A stretch of 22,228 bases of DNA from Methylocystaceae bacterium (GCA_003152255.1 PLZT01000330.1:1-22228), one strand, 5' to 3'. Shown: positions 14,828 to 21,625, counted from the first letter of the stretch. Numbers and translations are program-made. The notes: a model not told the origin generated them from the sequence alone.

Positions 14828-15424
14828 ATGAACGACACCGCCCCGACGCGCGCCGATTTCGCGGTTATCGAGCGCTCGGACGCGCGCTGGGCGCGGCTGC
14901 GCGAATTGATCGAGCTTCACTCGCTCAAAAGAGGCGATTTCACGCTCTCCTCGGGCGGCAAAAGCAGCTATTTGTTCCAGTTGCGGCAGACGACGATGCT
15001 GCCCGAGGGCGCGAAGATTCTCGGCGATGTCATCGTCGATTTCATGCGGCATCACGGTTTGCGCTGCGTCGGCGGCCTCGCGGTCGGAGCCGTGCCGATG
15101 GTTGCGGCCGTGTCGGTGATGAGCTTCATCAAGGCGTTTCCCGTCGACGCTTTTTTCGTGCGCAAGGAAGCCAAGGCGCATGGCGCGCTGGAGCGCATCG
15201 ACGGCTTCGTCTCCGAAGGCGAGGAAGCGCTGCTGATCGACGACGTGGCGACATCCGGCAATTCGATCATCAAGTCGATGGAGGGGTTGTGCGTGGAGCA
15301 TCCAAGCAGCTCCGCCCGCAAGGCGCTTGTCGTAATCGATCGAGAGGAAGGCGCGCGGCAGAATCTCGCGCGCCACGGAATTGAACTCTATTCGATTTTT
15401 ACGCGGCGCGATTTTAACATCTGA
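14828..15424 (+). CDS. Orotate phosphoribosyltransferase-like protein
   Basis: 198 residues, close to bacterial PyrE (about 190-230). Family marks: GDFTLSSGGKSSYLFQLRQT (residues 36-55), VGGLAVGAVPMVAAVSV, the flexible catalytic loop FFVRKEAKAHG (109-119), the PRPP-binding loop ALLIDDVATSGNSII (134-148) and LVVIDREEGARQNLARHGIE. OPRTase makes orotidine 5'-phosphate from orotate and PRPP in pyrimidine synthesis, in the cytoplasm. The PRPP loop is IDDVATSGNS where PyrE usually has (V/I)EDVxTTGxS, so a related substrate is possible. GAGG at 14815-14818 supports the ATG at 14828. It lies in a phage tail operon, 70 bp after the tail-tip gene, and has its own terminator. Likely cargo that tops up nucleotides, or a resident host gene. 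Confidence 0.86.
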   Translation: MNDTAPTRADFAVIERSDARWARLRELIELHSLKRGDFTLSSGGKSSYLFQLRQTTMLPEGAKILGDVIVDFMRHHGLRCVGGLAVGAVPMVAAVSVMSFIKAFPVDAFFVRKEAKAHGALERIDGFVSEGEEALLIDDVATSGNSIIKSMEGLCVEHPSSSARKALVVIDREEGARQNLARHGIELYSIFTRRDFNI

Positions 15425-15456
15425 CGGCGCCGTCGCCGAAGCAGCCGCGTAACATA

Positions 15457-15493
15457 GCCCGCCGTCGCTAAGCGAACCGGCGGGCATTCTTTT
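15457..15493 (+). terminator. Intrinsic terminator after the phosphoribosyltransferase gene
   Basis: Stem GCCCGCCG (15457-15464) pairs perfectly with CGGCGGGC (15478-15485), followed by ATTCTTTT. It begins 32 bp after the stop of the phosphoribosyltransferase gene and separates the tail block from the fibre block. Confidence 0.85.
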
Positions 15494-15519
15494 GCCTAAC
15501 GGGCGGGCGCGGCCAAACT

Positions 15520-15641
15520 CGTCATTGCGAGGAACCATAGGGCGTTCGAAGGACGCCCGTCCACGGGACGGGCTATGGTGACGAAGCAATCCAGGAGTCG
15601 CGCGTGACTCCGCGGATTGCTTCGCTTCGCTCGCAATGACG
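15520..15641 (+). repeat. Palindromic repeat, family B, copy 2 (with nested element)
   Basis: Left arm CGTCATTGCGAG... and right arm ending GCTTCGCTCGCAATGACG correspond to the arms of the repeat at 3851-3926. The left arm is split by the double-hairpin element at 15535-15578 and then resumes GACGAAGCAATCCAG. Its last bases supply an ATG in frame with the next gene, but that gene's true start is downstream. Confidence 0.9.
15535..15578 (+). repeat. Nested double-hairpin mini-element, copy 2
   Basis: 44 bp, begins CCATAGGGCGTTCGAAGGAC and ends GGACGGGCTATGG. Two hairpins (GGGCGT/ACGCCC; GCCCGTCC/GGACGGGC share one strand and could alternate) sit inside a CCATAG/CTATGG closing stem. About 80% like the element at 1119-1164, but inside a different repeat family. 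Confidence 0.8.
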
Positions 15642-15686
15642 ACTGCCGTTTCCACCAATTACACCCCCCACAAGGAGCGCGCTCTT

Positions 15687-16235
15687 ATGAGCACACAGGT
15701 TCAATTGCGGCGCGACACAGCCGCTAATGTCGCCGCCTTCACCGGCGCGCAGGGCGAGGTTGTCGTCGACACCACCAACAACCGCCTCGTCGTGCAGGAC
15801 GGCGCGACCGCCGGCGGCTTCGCCGCGGCGAAGCTGTCGGAGGTGTTGACGATCAGCGCCGCGACCTTGCTGGCGCAGGCCGCGCACGGCGGCGGCATAA
15901 CGCTTGGCTGTCTGGAGCAGCTCGTGACGCTCGCGGGGGCGACGACGAGTTCGACCGCGCAGATTCCGAATGGCGCGATCGTGCTCGCGGTTTCGAACCG
16001 GGTCGTCACCGCGATCACCGGAGCGACCTCATATAGTTGCGGCGTCGCCGGCAACGCCTCGCAGTTCGGCGCTTCGCTCGGCGTGAGCGCGGGCTCCACC
16101 AATCTTGGGCTGATCGGCCCCAATCCCTTCTACGCGGCGACCTCCGTGCTCTACACGGCGGCGGGCGGAAGTTTCACCGGCGGCACGGTGCGCATGACGA
16201 TCCACTATCTGCTGCCGAACGTCGCGACGGCGTAG
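15687..16235 (+). CDS. Tail fibre/receptor-binding protein with Mtd-N-like head
   Basis: 182 residues. The first 50 or so (VQLRRDTAANVAAFTGAQGE, VVVDTTNNRLVVQDG) are the 'RRDT..N..AF..AQGEvvvDT...RLvvqDGaT' element found at the N-terminus of many phage fibre proteins, related to the major tropism determinant N-terminal domain that attaches fibre to virion. The rest is Gly/Ala/Thr-rich beta sequence (IPNGAIVLAVSNRVVTAITG, ASLGVSAGSTNLGLIGPNPF, GGSFTGGTVRMTIHYL) typical of a compact C-terminal fibre domain. AAGGA eight bases upstream supports ATG 15687; an upstream ATG at 15636 lies in the repeat. No reverse transcriptase or template repeat is seen, so diversification is not implied. Confidence 0.78.
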   Translation: MSTQVQLRRDTAANVAAFTGAQGEVVVDTTNNRLVVQDGATAGGFAAAKLSEVLTISAATLLAQAAHGGGITLGCLEQLVTLAGATTSSTAQIPNGAIVLAVSNRVVTAITGATSYSCGVAGNASQFGASLGVSAGSTNLGLIGPNPFYAATSVLYTAAGGSFTGGTVRMTIHYLLPNVATA

Positions 16236-16236
16236 C

Positions 16237-16345
16237 GCGCCGCTTTAGAGCAAGCTCCGATAAGAGCCTGCTCCAATGCTTTGATTTTGAGTGATTTCTT
16301 ATCGTCGAACGATTCCGTTCGAACGGAAAGCGCTCTAGCGCCGCG
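16237..16345 (+). repeat. Family C interspersed repeat with terminal inverted ends
   Basis: About 109 bp with imperfect ends GCGCCGCTTTAGAGC (16237-16251) and GCTCTAGCGCCGC (16332-16344). Inside are a GAGCA/TGCTC hairpin and the near-palindrome CGAACGATTCCGTTCGAACG. The stretch 16293-16326 recurs in inverted orientation at 19061-19092. It occupies the gap between two fibre genes. Confidence 0.75.
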
Positions 16346-16430
16346 AACAATTCCACAAGATCGAGCGATTTCGACGCGCCGGGTTCTCCCGGCGTGGTCG
16401 CGAGCGCGCGTACAACCAGGAGAGCAGCAC

Positions 16431-17078
16431 ATGCAATGGAAGAACCCGGACGGCTCAATTACCGAAGGCGTCGTCATCGAAGATGGCAACGGCAATAAAA
16501 TCACATCATTTTCAGGCAGCGGAGGTGGAACTGTGACACAGGGTTCAGCGGGTTCGGCGGACGCGCCCTGGTATGTCGCGCCGGGAACAGGCGTCACCTG
16601 GACGCTTGGCGGCGCATTGCCGGCCTTCGCGGCGACGCCGACCTTCAACATCGGCACGGCGCCGACGCTCGCCGTGAATTGGTCCGGGCAGAGCGTCGCG
16701 GCGACGCAGAGCGGGACCTGGAACATCGGCAGCGTCGCGAGCCTTCCCGCGCTCGCCGCCGGGTCGAACACCATCGGCAATGTCGGCGTCAACAATAACC
16801 CGGTCGGCTCCGGCGGATTCGCCACGTCGCAGGCCTCGATCGGAACCACGGCCGCGCAAATCGTCGCGGCGCGAACGGGCGTGGCGGGCACGGGCCGTAT
16901 AGCCGCGACGCTCTACAACGCGGGCTCGGCGACGGTCTATTTCGGCGCCAGCGGCGTCACCACGACGACGGGAATGCTGCTTCCCCCGGGCGCTTCGGCG
17001 ACCATCAACACGCAGGCCGCGATCTACGGAATCGCCGCCAGCGGAACCCAAATCATCGGCGTCATGGAGACCTTCTAA
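16431..17078 (+). CDS. Phage fibre-associated structural protein
   Basis: 215 residues. It starts MQWKNPDGSITEGVVIEDGN, with a possible Gly/Ser hinge (SGSGGGTVTQGSAGSA), then repeats rich in Thr, Ala, Gly and Asn (LPAFAATPTFNIGTAPTLAV, NWSGQSVAATQSGTWNIGSV) and a compact beta C-terminal domain (ARTGVAGTGRIAATLYNAGS, VYFGASGVTTTTGMLLPPGA, AIYGIAASGTQIIGVMETF). This pattern is common in tail-tip or fibre accessory proteins of alphaproteobacterial phages, but no named family can be fixed. AGGAGA at about 16418 supports the start. Its stop shares one base with the next start (TAATG), implying coupling to the larger fibre gene. Confidence 0.68.
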   Translation: MQWKNPDGSITEGVVIEDGNGNKITSFSGSGGGTVTQGSAGSADAPWYVAPGTGVTWTLGGALPAFAATPTFNIGTAPTLAVNWSGQSVAATQSGTWNIGSVASLPALAAGSNTIGNVGVNNNPVGSGGFATSQASIGTTAAQIVAARTGVAGTGRIAATLYNAGSATVYFGASGVTTTTGMLLPPGASATINTQAAIYGIAASGTQIIGVMETF

Positions 17079-18490
17079 TGCGTACGAAACTCCTCCTCAC
17101 GAATATCCTTCTCGCTCTGGCGCTCCCACTCGCTCCGACGGGGGCGCGCGCGGACTCCGTAACCGGCGCGGGCAATATCACGATAGGCTCGGCGCCAACC
17201 AACGCGACGGGCCTGCTTTACGGCGACGGCGCGCATGTGCAATCGCTGCCGGGAACCTACGCGGCGGGCTCCGGCTATATCGGCAACATCTTCACCCTCG
17301 GCAATAATTACGATCTGGCGCTGCAAAGCGACGGCAGCAAGAGCACCGCGCCGTTGACCGTCTCTATTACGAGCACGGCCTACAATTACAATAATCAGGC
17401 TGAGTTCTATGCTGTCGGCGGGAACGGCATAAATTACCTCTCCACCTACATCAACAGCGCCGGCGTTTACACCTCGCTCGCGATGATCGCGTCTGGGCAT
17501 ACAAACTACGGCCCCGGCCAAGGGCGGCAAATCGTTCTGCCGACCGTCTATATCCCGTCGATGTTCGCCGGGTGGCCCGACATCATTGGCCCCACCTATC
17601 TCTCGCGCGACGGCTTCGCGTCCCCTGGGGCGTTCGCGTTTTTGGGGCTCAACGCCGCCGGCGTCGCGACCATCGCCCTCGACGCCCAATACTCGCAGTT
17701 CGTTCTCGGCAATCAGACGGTCGGCTCGGGACAGGTCTTTGTCGGCGACACGTTCCTTTCCCGCGCGGCGGCGGCCAACTGGCGCTTCGGCGGCGCCGAC
17801 GCGGCGTCGCCCGTCGCGCAGACGATCAGCTTTCAGAACGTGCTCGCGGGCACGAGCAACACCGCAGGCGTCAACACGACGTTTCAAGCCTCCGCCGGCA
17901 CGGGAACGGGCGTTGGCGGAAAATTCCTGTTTCAAACCGCGCTGCCGGGTTCGTCGGGAACGACGCAAAACGGCTTCTCGACCGCGCTGACGATCGACGG
18001 CGCCGCCGGCCTGACGATCGGCTCCATGAGCAGCGGCAGCGTCTCGCAGCTTTTCTTCACGCCGAATAGCGGCGCCGGCGTCGGCCTTGGCATGAACAAC
18101 GGCGGCTCGATGCTGCTGACGCTCAACTCCACCGGCGGCCAAATCGGCGGCGTGTGGGGCAGCGGCTTCGTCGTCCCCAATAACGAGTGCTACGCCTTCG
18201 CGAATTCCTCCAGCACGGTGACGGGGGGCGGAGCTATTTCGCTTTGCATGGTCTCGACGTCGGTGCTCAATCTGACGGCAGGCTACTCCGGCTCGACTAG
18301 CGGCTCCCTGGCGGCGACCTCGTTTATCACGCCTCCACTGACGTATTCGACGTTGCCTTCGGGAATCGCCGGGGCGACCGCTTTCATCACGGACGCCGCC
18401 GCGTCGACGTATGGCGCGACTGTTTCCGCTGGCGGCGGCTCGAACAAGGTGCACGTCCTTTACAACGGCTCCAACTGGGTCGTCGACTAA
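17078..18490 (+). CDS. Tail fibre-like protein with an N-terminal signal peptide
   Basis: 470 residues. A long beta-rich, Gly/Ser/Thr/Asn-rich chain, with NTTFQASAGTGTGVGGKFLF, ALTIDGAAGLTIGSMSSGSV and the ending ATVSAGGGSNKVHVLYNGSN, which is the typical close ('vsGGGSNxVxVxYxGxxW') of fibre proteins in phages of this kind. Unusually, it begins with a complete Sec signal peptide, MRTKLLLTNILLALALPLAP, followed by TGARA before the mature ADSVTGAG. Tail fibres are normally assembled in the cytoplasm, so export would be odd; the protein might instead be secreted or displayed by the lysogen. It overlaps the previous stop by one base. The start is the first ATG, and no later in-frame start is better. 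Confidence 0.72.
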   Translation: MRTKLLLTNILLALALPLAPTGARADSVTGAGNITIGSAPTNATGLLYGDGAHVQSLPGTYAAGSGYIGNIFTLGNNYDLALQSDGSKSTAPLTVSITSTAYNYNNQAEFYAVGGNGINYLSTYINSAGVYTSLAMIASGHTNYGPGQGRQIVLPTVYIPSMFAGWPDIIGPTYLSRDGFASPGAFAFLGLNAAGVATIALDAQYSQFVLGNQTVGSGQVFVGDTFLSRAAAANWRFGGADAASPVAQTISFQNVLAGTSNTAGVNTTFQASAGTGTGVGGKFLFQTALPGSSGTTQNGFSTALTIDGAAGLTIGSMSSGSVSQLFFTPNSGAGVGLGMNNGGSMLLTLNSTGGQIGGVWGSGFVVPNNECYAFANSSSTVTGGGAISLCMVSTSVLNLTAGYSGSTSGSLAATSFITPPLTYSTLPSGIAGATAFITDAAASTYGATVSAGGGSNKVHVLYNGSNWVVD

Positions 18491-18499
18491 GCGCCAACA

Positions 18500-18535
18500 T
18501 TCGCGACGGCCTGTTCGACAAGAGGCCGCCGCGAA
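18500..18535 (+). other. Strong hairpin downstream of the fibre gene
   Basis: TTCGCGACGGCCT (18500-18512) and AGGCCGCCGCGAA (18523-18535) form a 13-bp stem with one mismatch. No T-run follows, so it is not a standard intrinsic terminator. It may stabilise or attenuate the message between two signal-peptide genes. Confidence 0.65.
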
Positions 18536-18575
18536 CATATCCCCCAAAGCAGCTCTCGAAAATCTGGAGAACAAT

Positions 18576-19049
18576 GTGAAGATCGTCGCCTACGCCCTCG
18601 TCACGCTGTTCGCCCTCGCGGGCGCGGCTTTCGCGGAACCCATGAAGCTCACCGTCAATCAGGCGTTTTCGGTCTCGATCGGCATAGAACAGCTCAATAA
18701 GGGCGCGACGCAAATCATCAAGGACGGCGCGAAGGAAACGCAGGCGCAGACACCCTTCGCCTTCGGCCCCGGCTTTCGCGTCGCGCTCGCCGTCGACGCC
18801 TCGCATATCAGCGACGCGATTGGCCCGGCGCAACGAGCGCTTAAAGCAGCGCGCGAAAAGCTGGCCTCCGCCGGCGGCGAACTCGACGCCGAGGCGCGCA
18901 AGGCGCTTGACGCCGAGGCCGAAAAGATCGGCGCGCAGATTCTGGAAATCGACCTCGCGCCGATCACCGAGGATCAACTCGCGCTCGACAAGAACCCCGG
19001 CATTTCGACGGCGACGATCCAGGCGCTGCTGCCGATTTTCAAACATTAG
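18576..19049 (+). CDS. Exported protein of unknown function
   Basis: 157 residues from a GTG start at 18576 with GGAGA upstream. A Sec signal peptide (MKIVAYALVTLFALAGAAFA, cleaved before EPMK) precedes a helical, Ala/Glu/Lys-rich body (IGPAQRALKAAREKLASAGG, LDAEARKALDAEAEKIGAQI) and a C-terminal ISTATIQALLPIFKH. No family recognised. It follows the signal-peptide fibre gene, so two exported products occur in a row, which hints at a common envelope role such as a periplasmic partner of the fibre-like protein. A longer open frame upstream overlaps the fibre gene and is noise. The coiled-coil-like middle could drive assembly. Confidence 0.62.
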   Translation: MKIVAYALVTLFALAGAAFAEPMKLTVNQAFSVSIGIEQLNKGATQIIKDGAKETQAQTPFAFGPGFRVALAVDASHISDAIGPAQRALKAAREKLASAGGELDAEARKALDAEAEKIGAQILEIDLAPITEDQLALDKNPGISTATIQALLPIFKH

Positions 19050-19060
19050 CGCGCGTATCA

Positions 19061-19092
19061 TTCGAACGGAATCGTTCGAACGATAAGAAATC
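19061..19092 (-). repeat. Family C partial repeat, inverted copy
   Basis: TTCGAACGGAATCGTTCGAA followed by CGATAAGAAATC. This is nearly the reverse complement of 16293-16326 (one base differs near the GTCGAAC junction). Only the middle of the element is present. It lies between the secreted-protein and small-membrane-protein genes. Confidence 0.75.
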
Positions 19093-19141
19093 GCGCTGTC
19101 AACTTTTGCGGAACAATCCCTGGGAAAGCCGAGTTTCTCCA

Positions 19142-19170
19142 CCGTCATGCGTTCGTCGAACGCATGACGG
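19142..19170. promoter_or_regulatory. Perfect 29-bp palindrome
   Basis: CCGTCATGCGTTCG (14 bp) and CGAACGCATGACGG around a single T. It lies upstream of the small membrane protein and endolysin genes. It could be an operator for a dimeric repressor or an mRNA hairpin. There is no T-run, so it is not an intrinsic terminator. Confidence 0.6.
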
Positions 19171-19250
19171 CGGGGCCCGCGCTTTTCTGGTCCGCGGCTC
19201 GCCGTCGCGGCGATCGTCGCGCGGGCGCCGGCCCCTCGGAGGTGCAAGCG

Positions 19251-19499
19251 ATGATCTCTTGCGACGCGAACGAGACCCTGGGCTTGTGCCTATTCGCCGC
19301 TTGCGCGCTGGCGATATTGTTGATTCGCGATTGGGCGCTGCGCGATCCGGAACAGCCGCGTCCAGTCGACATCGCCAATCGTTCGACCTGGCGGCGTCCG
19401 CGCCGCGCGTTCGCCGAGCGCGTCGCGATGCAATTTGGCTATTTCATGCTGACCGCGGCGAGCGCTGGCGTCGTGTTGCGCTGGCTCCGCGTGTTCTAG
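19251..19499 (+). CDS. Small two-span membrane protein, holin candidate
   Basis: 82 residues, from ATG 19251 with GGAGG nine bases upstream. Hydrophobic segments lie near 10-24 (TLGLCLFAACALAILLIRDW) and 64-79 (YFMLTAASAGVVLRWL), separated by a basic, Pro-rich loop (RSTWRRPRRAF). The topology and its position directly before the endolysin fit a holin, but no holin family is recognised. An earlier in-frame ATG at 19164 has no ribosome site and gives an Arg-rich extension. Confidence 0.55.
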   Translation: MISCDANETLGLCLFAACALAILLIRDWALRDPEQPRPVDIANRSTWRRPRRAFAERVAMQFGYFMLTAASAGVVLRWLRVF

Positions 19500-19574
19500 C
19501 GGCGAAGCGAAAACAAGACCCGCGGCCGCGCGCGCCGCCATCCCCATAATTTGCTCATACGGAAAGGAGTCCTC

Positions 19575-20093
19575 ATGGCCTCGTTCTATTCCGACGTGCT
19601 GACCAAATCGCCGGCGTTTCATTCGATCGATATTCAGAAATCGACCGAGTTGCTGGAGCCCGGCACGCGCGCGGCGGTAGCGAAGCTGATCGCCGAAGCT
19701 TTGAGCCACGACCACCATCTCGTCGTGCTCGAGACCTTCCGCTCCTCGCGCCGTCAGTTGCAACTGTTCAATCAACACGCGACCGAACTGCGCAACGTCG
19801 GTTGTCACGGCTATGGCGTCGCCTGCGATCTCGGCATCACCGGGCCATCGGGCGCCGTCGACTGGAAGGCCGATTACGCGCTGTTGCAGGCGCTCGCCAG
19901 AAAGCACGGTCTGATCTGGGGCGGCGATTGGGGAACGCCGAAGTGTCGGCATTCCTTCCATGACAACGATCACGTGCAGCGCGTGCCGGTGTTTCGTCAA
20001 GCGGAACTCTTCGCCGGGGATTTCTATCCGGCGACGAACTACGACCCTTATGTCGACATGCAAGAGCACGGCGTCGCGGGGGTTGAAGTCTGA
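19575..20093 (+). CDS. M15-family peptidase endolysin
   Basis: 172 residues. VLETFRSSRRQLQLFNQHAT is the substrate-groove region of M15 (D-Ala-D-Ala carboxypeptidase/VanY/L-Ala-D-Glu peptidase) enzymes. Zinc ligands are visible as His78 and Asp85 in CHGYGVACDLGI and His133 in HDNDHVQ, with Asp132 as nearby catalytic acid; GLIWGGDWG is the expected GxxWGGDW signature. It cleaves peptidoglycan stem peptides to free phage at the end of infection. No signal peptide is seen, so it needs a holin. AAGGAG at 19564 supports ATG 19575. The stop shares an A with a tiny following frame (TGATG). Confidence 0.9.
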   Translation: MASFYSDVLTKSPAFHSIDIQKSTELLEPGTRAAVAKLIAEALSHDHHLVVLETFRSSRRQLQLFNQHATELRNVGCHGYGVACDLGITGPSGAVDWKADYALLQALARKHGLIWGGDWGTPKCRHSFHDNDHVQRVPVFRQAELFAGDFYPATNYDPYVDMQEHGVAGVEV

Positions 20094-20149
20094 TGGCCCT
20101 CGATCAAGCGCAATACTTCGCCAACGCGCGGGCGATCTACGCATCGTGA
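20093..20149 (+). CDS. 18-codon frame overlapping the endolysin stop
   Basis: MALDQAQYFANARAIYAS then stop. It starts on the last base of the endolysin stop (TGATG), as coupled genes do, and its residues look protein-like, but it is very short. It may be the remaining head of a deleted gene, or nothing. No ribosome site of its own is needed if coupled. Confidence 0.25.
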   Translation: MALDQAQYFANARAIYAS

Positions 20150-20209
20150 AACGCCGCGCGGCTCCCCGCCGCCGCGTCCACCAACCACTTCCGCGGCTAA
20201 CGACCGTCG

Positions 20210-20241
20210 CCGCCGACCCTTCGCGGGCCGGCGGTTTTTTT
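20210..20241 (+). terminator. Intrinsic terminator after the endolysin gene
   Basis: CCGCCG (20210-20215) and CGGCGG (20229-20234) form the outer stem, with CCC/GGG inside, followed by seven T (20235-20241). It closes the lysis message just before the outer-membrane protein gene. Confidence 0.85.
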
Positions 20242-20258
20242 CAACCGAAGGACATCCC

Positions 20259-21305
20259 ATGACCAAGGAAAACCACGCTTCAATCTGGCGTTTCGCCAAT
20301 TCCGACATCGCCTGTCTCGCGCTTGGAATCCTTCTTGGCGCGCTGGCGGCGTTCGCCCCGATCAATGCCCGCGCGGCCGATTTGCCCTCCGCGAAAGTCG
20401 CGCCGGCGCCGCTGCTCATTCCCGCGACTTCCTGGACCGGACTCTATTTCGGCGTTTCCGGCGGCTACGCCTTCGACTCTTCGCCGAACATGAATCTGGA
20501 GGCGTACAACAGCGGTGTTGGAACCACGTTTCAGCCTTACGCCTATGCGTCCGGCGCGAGCGCTTCTCTCAGCAACCGCGCTTTCGTCTTCAGCCCGAAC
20601 ATCGGCGCCAATTATCAGGCGGGAAGCTGGGTGCTCGGCGCCGAGGCTTCGCTCGATCTGCCGGTGGGCGGCGATACGCGCGCCGTGACTTTCGCGGCGC
20701 CGGGGCTCGGGATCGCGCCCTCCGTCGCGCAGCTCGGCGCGGGTTGGACCACGCGCGTCGATGGAACCGCCAAGGTCGGCTGGCTGCTGACGCCGCAGAT
20801 GCAGGCTTATATCGGCGGCGGACCGTCGCTGCTGAAGACGGATTCCTCCGTTTACGCGGGTTCGCCGCAGGCCGTCGCGAGCGGCTATGGAACGCAGGGA
20901 CCGAGCTTCGTCGGCTGGCACGCCAAGGGCGGCGTCGAATGGATGTTCATTCCCGGCTGGTCCGCCAAGCTCGAATACGACCACGCCGATTGGGGTTCGC
21001 ACACCGTGTCGGGCGCCGGTCTGCTCTATGGCGCGACGCCGGCGGCAATCTCGGCGCAGCAGTCGCAGTTCCTGGGAACCAAGCGCTTCACCGAGGAAAG
21101 CGTGCGCGTCGGCCTCGCCTATCACACCAATTTCTTTGGCGGGAACAACGGCCTGTTCTTTCTGCCGACGGGCAATGCCGGCGCCGATCTCGCGACGTTC
21201 AACAGCAATGTTCAGACGACGATCGGCAACGTCAATAGCGCGATCCAGAGCCACCCGCCCGCGCAAGGTATTGTCGGTTCGGCCATCGGCAAGGCCGGGC
21301 TCTAA
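20259..21305 (+). CDS. Outer-membrane beta-barrel protein (Omp25/Omp31-like)
   Basis: 348 residues. A signal peptide (ALGILLGALAAFAPINARA, cleaved before ADLP) is followed by the Rhizobiales Omp25/Omp31 opening: ADLPSAKVAP then SWTGLYFGVSGGYAF. Alternating strands end in aromatic residues or glycine (VLGAEASLDLPVGG, TAKVGWLLTPQMQAYIGGGP, VGWHAKGGVEWMFIPGWSAK, LEYDHADWGS, VRVGLAYHTNFF). The usual C-terminal strand VRVGLAYHTNFF is followed by an extra tail of about 50 residues (ATFNSNVQTTIGNVNSAIQS), which is unusual. The product should sit in the outer membrane. It lies between endolysin and holin-like genes, with a terminator on each side, so it is an independent cargo gene, perhaps masking a phage receptor in the lysogen. 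Confidence 0.82.
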   Translation: MTKENHASIWRFANSDIACLALGILLGALAAFAPINARAADLPSAKVAPAPLLIPATSWTGLYFGVSGGYAFDSSPNMNLEAYNSGVGTTFQPYAYASGASASLSNRAFVFSPNIGANYQAGSWVLGAEASLDLPVGGDTRAVTFAAPGLGIAPSVAQLGAGWTTRVDGTAKVGWLLTPQMQAYIGGGPSLLKTDSSVYAGSPQAVASGYGTQGPSFVGWHAKGGVEWMFIPGWSAKLEYDHADWGSHTVSGAGLLYGATPAAISAQQSQFLGTKRFTEESVRVGLAYHTNFFGGNNGLFFLPTGNAGADLATFNSNVQTTIGNVNSAIQSHPPAQGIVGSAIGKAGL

Positions 21306-21317
21306 CCCTATTCCAAA

Positions 21318-21350
21318 CCTCGCGCGAAAATTTTCGCGCGAGGGCTTTTT
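21318..21350 (+). terminator. Intrinsic terminator after the outer-membrane protein gene
   Basis: CCTCGCGCGAAAATTTTCGC is the left part of a perfect inverted repeat (21318-21343, 13-bp arms), followed by GCTTTTT. A strong hairpin plus T-run, 12 bp after the stop of the outer-membrane gene. Confidence 0.92.
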
Positions 21351-21366
21351 AGCGAGAGGGCCAGCA

Positions 21367-21606
21367 ATGAAACTTCCCACCATCGATCCGACGACGGGCC
21401 TCGTCATCAGCGGCGCCGTCGGCGTGCTCGACGCCATCGCCAAGGGCACGCTGGCTTTGCCGGATTACGTGCCCGCCGCCGCGACCCACGCGATTCAGCA
21501 GACCGACGGCTTCATCGTCGGCGTGTTCGTGCTCGCCGTCGCGCCGCTCATCAGCGCGTTCTCCTCGGACAGGCCGGGGCCGCTGGCGCCCGCCTCCAAG
21601 CCCTAA
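21367..21606 (+). CDS. Small membrane protein, holin-like
   Basis: 79 residues. It opens MKLPTIDPTTGLVISGAVGV with a weak hydrophobic helix (about 12-28), then a polar stretch and a strong helix FIVGVFVLAVAPLISAF (about 49-65), ending in a Pro-rich polar tail (SDRPGPLAPASKP). Two-helix small proteins near an endolysin are often holins, but no family motif is seen. The ribosome site AGAGGG precedes the ATG. It lies just after a terminator, so it needs its own promoter; 13 bp of AT-containing sequence before it is all there is, so it may depend on read-through. Confidence 0.5.
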   Translation: MKLPTIDPTTGLVISGAVGVLDAIAKGTLALPDYVPAAATHAIQQTDGFIVGVFVLAVAPLISAFSSDRPGPLAPASKP

Positions 21607-21625
21607 CGAAGCGGAGCGCGCGAAA

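Noticed and set aside
15687..16235. A diversity-generating retroelement, because the fibre protein has an Mtd-N-like head
   Set aside because: No reverse transcriptase, no template/variable repeat pair and no IMH-like site can be seen in the window.
17075..18574. A 499-codon minus-strand frame across the fibre gene
   Set aside because: Arg/Ala/Gly-rich composition typical of antisense noise. The plus strand has a signal peptide, fibre motifs and coupling to its neighbour.
20280..21449. A 389-codon minus-strand frame across the outer-membrane gene
   Set aside because: Arg-rich antisense frame that also crosses a strong terminator. The plus-strand beta-barrel gene is clear.
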